From Halisarca cf. caerulea (lineage: Eukaryota; Porifera; Demospongiae; Chondrillida; Halisarcidae), in contig CAUJGJ010000307.1 in the NCBI GenBank assembly GCA_963170055.1, forward strand, positions 1 through 10,000: a stretch of DNA of 10,000 bases, written 5' to 3'. The notes under the pieces were generated by a model. The model searched no databases. It was not told where the DNA came from and worked only from the letters and a program-made list of their open reading frames with translations. The position numbers and the translations under genes were made by a program. Positions 1-7,381 of this stretch are shown here, piece after piece. Position 1 is the first letter of the stretch. Every line of letters begins with the position of its first letter.

Positions 1-1256
1 TACACAAATGCGCCCACAGCACTTCAGAAACTTCATGTGTATCCACTTACAATGTGCGTGGTGCTAGTTCCAAATATTGGTCTGAGAACCACCATACCCA
101 ACACTACACAAATATGCCCATAACCCTTAAGAAAATTCATGTGTGTCAACTGGGAATGTGCGTGGTGCTAGTGCCAAATTTTGGTCTTAGAACTACCATC
201 TCCAACTCTGCACAAATACACCCACAGCACTTTAGAAACTTCATGTGTGTCCACTGGGAATGTGCGCGGTGCTAATGCCAAATATTGGTCTTAGCACCCG
301 CATATTTAACACTACACAGATATGCCCGCAACACTTCAGAATCTCCATGTGTGGTAATGTGCGTGGTGCTAGTACATAATATTTGTCTTAGAACCACCAT
401 ATCCAACAGTACAAAAATACGTCCACAGCACTTCAGAAACTTCATGCGTGTCTACTTGGAATGTGCGTGGTGCTAGTGCCAAATATTGGTATTAGCACCA
501 GCGTATCCAACACTACACAAATACGCCCACAGCACTTTAGAAACCTCATGTGTGTCCACTGGGAATGTGCGTGGTGCTAGTGCCAAATATTGGTCTTAGA
601 ACCACTATATCCAACACTACACAAATATCCTACAGCACTATAGAAACTTAATGTGCTTCCACTGGGAATGTGCGTGGTGCTAATGCCAAATATTTGTATT
701 AGCACCAGCATATCCGACACTACACAAATACGCCCACAGCGCTTCAGAAACTTCATGCGTGCGGACTGGGAATGTGCATGGTGCTAGTGCCAAATTTTGG
801 TCTTAGAACCACCATATTCAACACTACACAAATATGCCCACAGCACTTCATAAACTTCAATTGTGTCCACTGGGAATGTGCGTGGTTTTAGTGCCAAATA
901 TTGTTCTTAGAACCACCATATCCAACACTACACAAATATTCCCATAGCACTACAGAAACTTAATGTGCTTCCACTGGGAAAGTGCGTGGTGCTAATGCCA
1001 AATATTGGTCTTAACACCAGCGTATTTAACACTATAAAGATATGCCCGCAACACTTCAGAAACTTCATGTGTGGGAATGTGCGTGGTGCTAGTACCAAAT
1101 ATTGGTCTTAGAACCACCATATCCAACAGTACAAAAATAAGCCCACAGTATTTCAGTAACTTCATGCGTGTATACTGGGAATATGCGTGGTGCTAGTATC
1201 AAATATTGGTATTAGCACCAGTGTATCCAAAACTACACAAGTACGCCCATAGCACT
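1..1256. repeat. Satellite array, ~104-bp monomers in a 7-mer higher-order repeat
   Basis: About twelve head-to-tail monomers can be read. The landmark AATGTGCGTGGTGCTAG (or a close variant) begins at 51, 155, 259, 356, 460, 564, 667, 771, 875, 979, 1076 and 1180. Spacing is 103-104 bp except two shortened monomers of 97 bp (259-355 and 979-1075). Those two lie 720 bp, or seven monomers, apart and share private variants: GGTGCTAATGCC, ATTTAACACTA and ATGCCCGCAACACTTC. The monomers after each also match each other, for example CCAACAGTACAAAAATA near 403 and 1123, and GGTATTAGCACCAG near 487 and 1207. The array is therefore ordered as a 720-bp higher-order unit. It runs in from before the window and stops abruptly near 1256, where a different repeat starts. 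Short open frames here are not conserved between monomers and are not genes. The tandem structure is directly visible; any centromeric or heterochromatic role is inference. Confidence 0.93.
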
Positions 1257-1591
1257 TCAGTGCACATGCACAGACACATGTACACACACACACCTCATAT
1301 ACGCACATACGCACACACATAATTCCCTACAAAGAAGTGTACGATATACAAAATTCACATGCATTTCTTATACCATAAGGGTTCCCCCTTTTTCATTTTC
1401 AAAGGTCCACAAATGTACTACATAAACACTCGCTGAATAAGCCATGATGAATCGCAGATAGCAGAAAGCATTACGGGAATGATACACAATTCTCTAGGGA
1501 ATACTGTATGACACAGTATCCACTAGTCAAATTGTAGTCACTTATGTATTAAATAGACACTCACAAGAACATACACACACACATACACATG

Positions 1592-1631
<40 letters not shown>

Positions 1632-2324
1632 CGCGCGCACACCACATATACGTACATACGCATACACATAATTACTTACAGAGAAGTGTACGATATACAA
1701 AATTCACATGCATTCCCTATACCATAATTGTTTCCTCTGTTTCATTATCAAAGGTTCACAAATGTACTACATTAAACACTCGCTGAATAAGCCATGATGA
1801 ATCGAAGATAGCCGAAATCATTGCGGGTGATACACAATTCTCTAGGAAATAATGTATGACACACTATCCACAGCTCAAATTGTAGTCATTTACGTATTAA
1901 ATAGACACTCACATGCACATAGACACACACACGTGTGTATACACATTCCCTATATCATAAGGGTTCCCCCTGTTTCTCTTTCAAAGGTCCACAAATGTAC
2001 TATATAAACACTCATTGAATAAGCCATGATGAATCGCAGATAGCAGAAATCATTGCGGGAATGATACGCAATTCTCTAGGGAATAATGTATGACACACTA
2101 TCCACTAGTCAAATTGTAGTCACCTACGTATTACATACACACTCACATGCACATGCACAGACACATGTACACACACACACACAAGCACACCACATATATA
2201 TGTACACACGCACACACATATTTCCCTACAGAGAAGTGTATGATATACAAAATTCACATGCATTCCCTATACCATAAGGGTTCCCCGTTTTATTTTCAAA
2301 GATCCACAAATGTACTATATAAAC
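1257..2324. repeat. Tandem array of ~315-350-bp units containing CA microsatellites
   Basis: Four copies, the first and last incomplete. The landmark AAAGGTCCACAAATGTACTA (variants allowed) begins at 1401, 1750, 1983 and 2298. GCCATGATGAATCG occurs near 1441, 1791 and 2021, and GAAGTGTACGATATACAAAA-type sequence occurs near 1334, 1684 and 2234. Each unit contains a CA-rich tract whose length varies, which explains much of the spacing difference (349, 233 and 315 bp). The third unit lacks the GAAGTGTACGATATAC block, so its CA tract joins almost directly to the ATTCCCTATA segment. The array begins mid-unit at its junction with the upstream satellite and ends near 2324 inside the TGTACTATATAAAC segment. 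No frame is conserved across units. It could be a satellite or a tandemly amplified transposon fragment; I do not recognise the family. Confidence 0.9.
1563..1645. repeat. (CA)n microsatellite with a GC alternation
   Basis: A nearly pure CA run, broken by a few AT or GC steps, passes directly into ATGCGCGCGC at about 1629-1638 and back to CACACC. The whole stretch alternates purine and pyrimidine, with the (GC)4 core in its middle. It is the longest CA tract among the four units of the surrounding array; shorter ones sit near 1280-1320, 1916-1940 and 2150-2222. Such alternation is known to favour left-handed Z-DNA under supercoiling; whether it does so here is inference. Confidence 0.9.
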
Positions 2325-2957
2325 TCTTAAATCTGTAGCACTTGTTTATGAGTGTACTTGGGTATGTTTGTGTGTAGGTGCATATAATTCGAGATAAGTG
2401 CTAAAAATTAATTGTGACTATAACTTCGTCATAACATTTGAAACTTTTTTTCACTTCATACAGTTTACAATCCGATCTTCTAGCACCGAGTCATTGCCAA
2501 AACATACACTTCACATATAGCCTTACTGTCAATTTATGGTGAATTAGCAGGGATGGCAGTTAATGTGGTCTATAGATGTTTCACAGTATTATGTTCCCCT
2601 GGTAGTAGTTACATTGGTTTACCTCAAACGATTGTTATACTAGAGTGGAAATAAAGCCAAAATGTGCTGCCGTGCTTTACTGGATTATATTAACAGAACA
2701 TGATGAATGGTCTTAAGGTCACTTATAATGCTCTTGTGAAAATACTAAAAATAATCATGACAAACTTGGATATTGCGCAATTATTTTGGAGTCGGTCAGA
2801 CTGGTACCATTATATCCACTAAAAGTTTGGCACTCAGTAATTCTGCCATCCTTGGATTGTGTCAAAATATTGCTAAAATTTGATGAAACCATGCACCATT
2901 GTCAAAAACTTTGTTGTGTTGTCTAATATAAAAAACTTTGTTCTCTAGTATTATATA
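2325..2957. other. AT-rich stretch with no recognisable feature
   Basis: Single-copy-looking AT-rich sequence between the second tandem array and the first gene-like copy. I see no open frame longer than about 60 codons, no RNA gene and no terminal inverted repeats. An AATAAA hexamer near 2651 is expected by chance in sequence of this composition. Confidence 0.6.
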
Positions 2958-3221
2958 TAGCTACAAATAACAATCATTCTTGTACCTCTCTTTGCCACAC
3001 AACTAACTTGTGTGCCCAGGGCATCCGACGAGGACGGGGAGGTACATCATGCCCCAAAAGCCAGGCTGTGACAAGGTGCTGACTACTCGAGCAGGCAGGA
3101 TTTCAGGGCAGTGAAACTATTACGTCCTACACATCGAGTACCATGCGTACGGATGCCCATCCACTGATGTTGAGCATCCTGTAACTGTACAGCTATCCCA
3201 CAAAGCGACCACCACCATGCT
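2958..3221 (+). pseudogene. Short copy of a dispersed gene-like element, with internal deletion
   Basis: This stretch matches the longer copy at 4721-5297 in two blocks. Block one (about 2958-3078) runs from TAGCTACAAATAAC through CATCATGCCCCAAAAGCCAGG to GCTGTGACAAG. Block two (about 3084-3221) runs from CTACTCGAGCAGGCAGGATT to CCACCATGCT. The ~325 bp between the blocks in the long copy is absent here. Block two keeps an open frame reading LLEQAGFQGSETITSYTSST, and its main length difference from the long copy there is an in-frame insertion of six bases (ATGCGT near 3142). Further on, one extra base near 3177 disrupts the frame and a stop follows. Starting at the ATG at 3049, the joined sequence gives only about 21 codons. 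I read it as a degenerate or partial copy of an unknown gene or transposon. An alternatively spliced, reverse-transcribed copy is another possibility, though no poly(A) tail is visible. Confidence 0.6.
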
Positions 3222-3882
3222 TTCAAACCTTTCAACAGAAAATATACTTTAGAACCAGGTTCAAGTTTTGCAATTTTTACAATGATTCTTTCTGTGCTTT
3301 GGATTATTTGCTGTTTTTGTTCTGTTGGGGTAGGTATACTGCTGAGTGTTACCGACAAAATAGCAGCTAGGGATAACAATGTGATGAGCTATAGATATAC
3401 ATACCCCTCAAAACTTGCAAACTGTATACCAAAGAGTTGCACTTTAATGTTCTTTTCACTACAATTGAGATTATTATAACCATGTACGTTCGTATATGTT
3501 TGTAATAGCCTAAGTATTCGTTCTTTGACTCCAAAGTTTCATCAGCCATTCTAGGGTTACCCTAGGTATAGGTTCTGGAAAACAATTCTACGTAAATTCT
3601 ACTTCTTGTCAAAGGAAATTTTTGTTAAACTATCCATAGGTGTGACAAATCTTTAGAGAATATGCAGTAAGCCTGTATTGGCTGTACTTAACAAAAATAC
3701 AAGTTATCTTGTGAGTTTGTATTGCTGCATTGGACCCATGTGGGGTCCTATAGCATTGTTTTGGGTGTGGTGCACCAACCAGCTACTGAACAAGTGAACC
3801 AACTACTGTACATGGCAACTACCCATTGTATAAATACCATGCAATCAATCTCAGTCTGCATACTAGTGAAACTTAGTTCAAT
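3222..3882. other. Unassigned sequence between element copy and transposon
   Basis: No supported gene. A plus frame at 3282-3479 begins with a hydrophobic run (MILSVLWIICCFCSVGVGIL) that could span a membrane, but the rest lacks recognisable features, and nothing nearby supports its expression. A perfect 7-bp-arm inverted repeat, CTAGGGTTACCCTAG, lies at 3551-3565. A TATAAATA string occurs near 3829. The stretch ends at the TTAA bordering the next transposon. Confidence 0.5.
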
Positions 3883-4552
3883 TTAACACTTTCACCAGTG
3901 AAGGCCACTGTAGTGGCCCAAAAACAGGTCAAATGATTTCGGTGAAGGCCACTATAGTGGCCCGACTTTCTGTACGAGTATCAATGCTGTACCATAAACT
4001 CAAATTCCTTCTAAAGTTGCTTACTTTCTAGAAAACAACCTAGTCTTAACGTTCGATGAAACATTCACAGAACATAGAGGGAAAGAGCGCAAAAAGATAA
4101 TACTTTTACTGCGTACCTCATATTTGTATGTAAATCTGTGTGTTTGAAAGATAAGTCGGTGTACGTGTATATACAATAATACCGTTCTTTCTGACAGATC
4201 TGGACCTTATGGCAACGTTTGTAGTTCAGCTACGGGTAGCAAGCTGGTCTCCTTTCCCTTTCTTGGTATTTGCCATTACAAATCAATTCAAAACGACGAA
4301 AAAAACGTTTTTCGCTACCGTCCATTTTTGAGGAAGCTCACGCACACGTATAGATTAGCACAAGTTTAAATCTTATGTCATATAATGCAGAATTTCTTGG
4401 GCTATCACATGATATAGGTTGCTAAGGGGATTTTTGAAAAATGACGCTGTTACAAACATTGGAGTGCATGTAGAATTGGAAACGCAACCCGAAAATCGGT
4501 CACCGGGAAGGGGTTGTGTAATTGATTAAATGCCCACCAGTGAAAGTGTTAA
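3883..4552. mobile_element. piggyBac-type non-autonomous transposon (MITE-like)
   Basis: The element is bordered on both sides by TTAA (3883-3886 and 4549-4552). Just inside, the left end reads CACTTTCACCAGTGAAGG, and the right end, on the opposite strand, reads CACTTTCACTGGTGGGC, giving a 9-bp perfect terminal inverted repeat (13 bp including TTAA) plus partly similar flanks. TTAA target duplication and short C-initial termini are typical of the piggyBac superfamily. The left subterminal region carries two 16-bp palindromes, GGCCACTGTAGTGGCC (3903-3918, imperfect) and GGCCACTATAGTGGCC (3947-3962, perfect), 44 bp apart within a direct repeat. The interior of about 660 bp has no long open frame and so encodes no transposase; mobility would need an enzyme supplied elsewhere. 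The boundaries are clear; the superfamily is inferred from target site and ends. Confidence 0.75.
3898..3963. repeat. Paired palindromic subterminal repeats
   Basis: Two direct copies of GTGAAGGCCACT-N-TAGTGGCCC, offset by 44 bp. Each contains a GGCCACT/AGTGGCC palindrome; the second is a perfect 16-bp palindrome. They sit within the first 80 bp of the transposon's left end only, as expected of transposase-binding subterminal repeats. That role is inferred, not shown. Confidence 0.7.
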
Positions 4553-4720
4553 CAACTGAGTAGATCAATCAAATGCATAATATCCTAGCATATATAGACA
4601 AACCTAACGAGTTGAGTTTGTGAATATATATATAAAACACCAAAAAAATATTAGAGAACCAACCAAATAGTGTCATAATATGTAAAATTAAATGCTAGCT
4701 ATGTAATTGTCACATGCAGG
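4553..4720. other. AT-rich spacer
   Basis: AT-rich sequence with a (TA)n run near 4625-4634. It joins the right end of the piggyBac-type element to the start of the longer gene-like copy. No gene or repeat is visible. Confidence 0.5.
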
Positions 4721-5297
4721 ATAGCTATAAATAGCAGTCATTCTTGTACCTCTCTTTGCCACACGACTAACTTGTGTGCCCAGGGCATCCGGCGAGGACG
4801 GGGAGGTACATCATGCCCCAAAAGCCAGGCTGTGACAAGTCTACCGTCAGATCAGTTGCATCGGTGGAATCATCAGAAGGGGATCCGGACTAGACATCAC
4901 TGGGAGGTGCCACTTTGAACAGATCAATTGATGGACAGGGTGGACTGGCTACTCGAGTGGGCAAGACTTCAGGGCTGTGGAACCATTACATCCTACACAA
5001 CGAGTACCACGGGCGCCAATCAGCTGCTGGACACCTGAACACTGACACTACTCAGACTAGTCCAAGCACCACAATGCACCAGATTCAGGTCGTCTTGGTA
5101 GGACAGGTCCAGCAACATGGAGGAGATGGACAACATCAATCAGTTCAGTGGCTTATTGGAAAGGCTACTCGAGCAGGCAGGATTTCAGGGTAGTGGAACC
5201 ATTACGTCCTACACATCGAGTACCACGGATGCCCATCCACTGGTGTTGAGCTCCTGCAACTGCACAGCTACCCCACAAAGCGAGCACCACCATGCTG
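4721..5297 (+). pseudogene. Long copy of dispersed gene-like element with internal duplication
   Basis: Homologous to 2958-3221 at both ends, with ~325 bp of extra sequence in the middle. Two segments within it are themselves duplicates: about 4921-5029 and 5133-5242, offset by 215 bp, both carrying CTACTCGAG and GGAACCATTAC. In one frame the two segments give DQLMDRVDWLLEWARLQGCG and NQFSGLLERLLEQAGFQGSG, each followed by TITSYT(T/S)STT. The similarity persists at protein level, suggesting descent from a repeated coding segment. The frame is interrupted: the ATG at 4813 gives 26 codons before TAG at 4891, and the first duplicate ends at TGA near 5036. A frame from ATG 5117 (MEEMDNINQF) stays open to 5434, but its end (IKIIKIKSIIKNIFEIQ) is low-complexity and unsupported. 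I do not recognise the family. It may be a decayed gene, exons with introns, or a transposon fragment. Confidence 0.55.
4726..4733 (+). promoter_or_regulatory. Candidate TATA box (TATAAATA)
   Basis: TATAAATA lies within the first bases of the longer copy of the dispersed element, about 87 bp upstream of the ATG at 4813 that begins MPQKPGCDKSTVR. The shorter copy has the degraded form TACAAATA at the same place (2963-2970). Position and sequence suit a Pol II TATA box, and homology between the copies starts just 5' of it, so it could be the promoter of the element. The region is AT-rich and such strings arise by chance. Confidence 0.3.
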
Positions 5298-5391
5298 CCG
5301 CCACAGGTTCTATAAAAATCATAAAAATCAAATCAATCATCAAGAATATATTTGAAATTCAAGTTTCAGGTTATTCAGGCATTTCAAAAGG

Positions 5392-5506
5392 CTATACACC
5401 ACCAGCTAAGGCACACACAAGACTTAATGGATGAATCCAATGAAGAAATAATTGATTCCTAAAGATACTGAAATATATGACATGGTAAAGTAAAGAAACA
5501 AAGGGA
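5392..5506 (+). pseudogene. Decayed copy of the 8046 coding-like block
   Basis: The segment CCAGCTAAGGCACAC...GACTTAATGGATGAATCCAATGAAGAAAT...GATTCCT...AAAGATACTG matches 8057-8132 closely, on the same strand. Compared with that copy it carries an extra base in CACACACAAG near 5417 and loses bases after GATTCCT near 5460, so the LMDE(F/S)NEE frame is broken and a stop appears. A weaker match (AAAGAAACAAAGGG) may extend it to about 5506. It lies ~95 bp downstream of the long element copy, so the two blocks could be parts of one ancestral gene or element. The source family is unknown to me. Confidence 0.6.
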
Positions 5507-5805
5507 CTTGACCCTAGGAAGTGTACAGCAATTACAGCCATTTTACGTCTTCAGTAGGCAATTATTATAAATTATTATTTACTACGTACATATATGTAAT
5601 TGACAAAATTACGAAGACCAGGTATTCTCATTCTTAGATATTATGACGTACACATGTATGGATCAGCAACTGAATACTAACCAACAAAAGTTGCTGAAAC
5701 AGCTGCAACACCAGTTCCTCTCCCAGAACACAATTAGACAGGTCGCACATCGTCCACAAGACTACCCTGGAATCTTCAGGCAAAAACTTGCCACAGTCAC
5801 TGGCT
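5507..5805. other. Unassigned sequence
   Basis: No supported gene or RNA. An AT-rich half (5540-5610) gives way to more even composition from about 5660. A minus-strand frame at 5634-5861 runs partly into the tandem repeat and has no recognisable motif. Confidence 0.5.
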
Positions 5806-6650
5806 AGGACCGTACACCGACTGAAACCGTACATCGACTGACACCGTACACCGGCACGCATACGATACGTGTAACCGGGCGATGATCTGCAAGTCTCACG
5901 GGCCTTACATCACACCGCTGGGTACTAGACAGCAAAGAAGTGGAGAAGAGAACGGTAACTCACAGGCCCTTCCCACTTCCGATGAAGCGGACCTGCCTCC
6001 AAAGGACTATGTGGCAAGCAACACTGCAAGGGCGAACTCAAACTCACAACTCCCGCGTCTTTAAGGAGCAAGGACGTACCCAATCACAAGCTCCGACCGT
6101 ACACCGACCCGTACAACGACTGTGGCACACAAAGTGTAGCCGTGCGATGACACGTCACCGCTGGGTACTTTCAGACACCCTCCCAAATGTCTGCTAGGAG
6201 CAAGGACGCACCCAATCACAAGCTCCGACCGTACACCGACCCGTACAACGACTGTGGCACACAAAGTGTAGCCGTGCGGTGACACGTCACCGCTGGGTAC
6301 TTTCCGACACCGCCCCCAAATGTCTGCTAGGAGCAAGGACGCACCCGATCACAAGCTCCGACCGTACATCGACTGACACCGTACACCGGCACACATACGA
6401 TACGTGTAACCGGGCGATGATCTGCAAGTCTCACGGGCCTTACATCACACCGCTGGGTACTAGACAGCAAAGAGATGGAGAAGAGAACGGTAACTTACAG
6501 GCCCTTCCCACTTCCAATGAAGCGGACCTGCCTCCAAAGGACTATGTGGCAAGCAACACTGCAAGGGCGAACTCAAACTCACAACTCCCGCGTCTTTAAG
6601 GAGCAAGGACCGTACCCAATCTGCAAGCTCCGACCGTACACCGACAAAAG
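5806..6650. repeat. CpG-rich composite tandem repeat, order A-B-B-A
   Basis: Two long units (A, ~5840-6097 and ~6375-6640, ~535 bp apart) flank two short units (B, ~6098-6230 and ~6231-6363, 133 bp period). All four share CCGCTGGGTACT (at 5915, 6158, 6290 and 6450) and GAGCAAGGAC (at 6065, 6198, 6331 and 6601), followed by CCGACCGTACACCGAC-type sequence. The A units are about 98% alike over the ATGATCTGCAAGTCTCACGG to CGTCTTTAAGGAGCAAGG span, so the duplication is fairly recent. The A and B units differ in the segment between the shared landmarks. Short ACCGTACA(C/T)CGAC motifs cluster at the junctions (5808-5855, 6098-6115, 6231-6245, 6358-6390, 6633-6645). CpG is frequent here, whereas flanking DNA is CpG-poor. 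Open frames run through on both strands, but one-base differences between B units shift the frame, so coding is not supported. Confidence 0.88.
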
Positions 6651-6704
6651 GTTGGTGAGTAGCGCCATGCGGCTGACTCTTAACGCCCCGCACCAAAGAC
6701 TTAC

Positions 6705-6860
6705 TCCAGGACCCCTTAAGGGAGACTACTACGGGCTTCCTAGATCCCGCCAGCATGGGCGCAAGGTAGTAGCCTGGTCGGTTTGGTCACCCGGGTTCGG
6801 AGTTACCCCTTTTCTGAATTCAGCGCTATTGGAGCCTGCAACCAACACGACAACTACTCA
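6705..6860 (-). CDS. Hypothetical first exon downstream of a candidate promoter
   Basis: Tentative. Reading the minus strand from the promoter TATA box (TATAAAAG, 6893-6886), the expected start of transcription is near 6862. The first ATG after that is at 6756, opening MLAGSRKPVVVSLKGSW. A consensus-like splice donor, GGA|GTAAGT, follows with the exon ending at 6705 and the intron beginning at 6704. The putative exon would thus have a ~105-nt leader and 52 coding bases. The ATG context (GCGCCCATGC) is poor, no protein family is recognisable, and no downstream exon can be identified in the tandem repeat beyond. The open frame without splicing extends to 6460. It may equally be a non-coding transcript or nothing. 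Confidence 0.2.
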
Positions 6861-6969
6861 CAAAGGAAAATGGCGAGGACAGCAGCTTTTATACTAAAGT
6901 TCTACTTCCGTTTTGTGTTGAGCATTCTGATTGGCTGTTGTCTTGTTTTGGCGCGCTTTGTGTGCCAAT
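6861..6969 (-). promoter_or_regulatory. Candidate minus-strand Pol II promoter, possibly bidirectional
   Basis: Within about 110 bp the minus strand shows, in order, an E2F-like GCGCGCCAAAA (6955-6946), CCAAT in CAGCCAATCAG (6934-6930), an ETS-like CGGAAGTAG (6910-6902), TATAAAAG (6893-6886) and a YY1-like GCCATTTTC (complement of GAAAATGGC, 6874-6866). Relative to a start near 6862 the TATA lies at about -30 and the CCAAT at about -70, the classical positions. A second CCAAT in the opposite orientation (6965-6969) faces the plus-strand frame at 6986. Single motifs are weak evidence; the correct order and spacing together are suggestive. It adjoins the CpG-rich tandem repeat, which would lie in the transcribed region. 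Confidence 0.45.
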
Positions 6970-6985
6970 CTAATTAATTGGTGAA

Positions 6986-7192
6986 ATGGAGGGGCCACCC
7001 CTTAGCGTACAGGTAGACATGTCTGTGCCCCTTCGATGGGTTAGCTCACTAACGAAAGTTACAGACCTATGGCATAAAGTGGGCAATGTGATGCCTCTAG
7101 TATTAGAGCAATATAATTTGTTTTGTGTTCTCCACAGCCTTCCACAGCCTAGAAGAACGATAGTTGACAAGAGTATGATTGGATTACCTTGA
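6986..7192 (+). CDS. Small hypothetical plus-strand frame or exon
   Basis: An open frame of 68 codons starts MEGPPLSVQVDMSVPLRW and ends in SMIGLP. It is free of simple repeats and lies directly beside the candidate promoter, on its other side, with a CCAAT at 6965-6969. The ATG context (GTGAAATGG, with A at -3 and G at +4) is good. CAG|GTAGAC near 7009 could serve as a splice donor, and a pyrimidine-rich tract ending in CTCCACAG (7138) followed by CCACAG (7148) as acceptors, so the true exon structure is uncertain. I recognise no domain, signal peptide or family. It could be a divergent first exon or a chance frame. Confidence 0.25.
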   Translation: MEGPPLSVQVDMSVPLRWVSSLTKVTDLWHKVGNVMPLVLEQYNLFCVLHSLPQPRRTIVDKSMIGLP

Positions 7193-7381
7193 ATTTTTCA
7201 AGTTAGCTCTTGAGACTGCTTGGCAGGGATCTCTACTGTTTGACTTTTCACAAACTTTTACTTTTTCTTGCCTGTATAGCACACGGGGCACATTGGATCA
7301 AGTGACTTCGGATCAGCAGATGTGAGACAATGCAGTAGTTTACTGCTGGGCATATATGCAGCTTTAGACTAGTGTGCCTAA
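7193..7381. other. Spacer before minisatellite
   Basis: Apparently single-copy sequence with no gene. A small hairpin-capable string, GCAGTAGTTTACTGC, occurs near 7332-7346. Confidence 0.5.

Noticed and set aside
54..476. Two plus frames of 73 and 63 codons
   Set aside because: They lie inside the 104-bp satellite, and monomers elsewhere in the array do not keep the frame.
3282..3479. Plus frame starting with a hydrophobic segment (MILSVLWIICCFCS...)
   Set aside because: A lone membrane-like run in AT/T-rich DNA is common by chance; no family match is recognised and it has no flanking support.
6061..6336. Minus-strand 91-codon frame with repeated KVPSGDVS...VGVRSELVIG
   Set aside because: It reads the two 133-bp B units; a one-base length difference between them shifts the frame, so there is no sign of selection on a protein.
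6780..6815. tRNA-like B-box string near GGGTTCGGAGTTACC
   Set aside because: It deviates from the GGTTCGANNCC consensus at several positions and no matching A box or cloverleaf can be built.
6475..6897. Plus-strand 140-codon frame (MEKRTVTYRPFPLPMKRT...)
   Set aside because: Its first third is the tandem A unit, which is also open in other frames and on the other strand. It overlaps the candidate minus promoter, and no family or repeat-wide frame conservation is evident.
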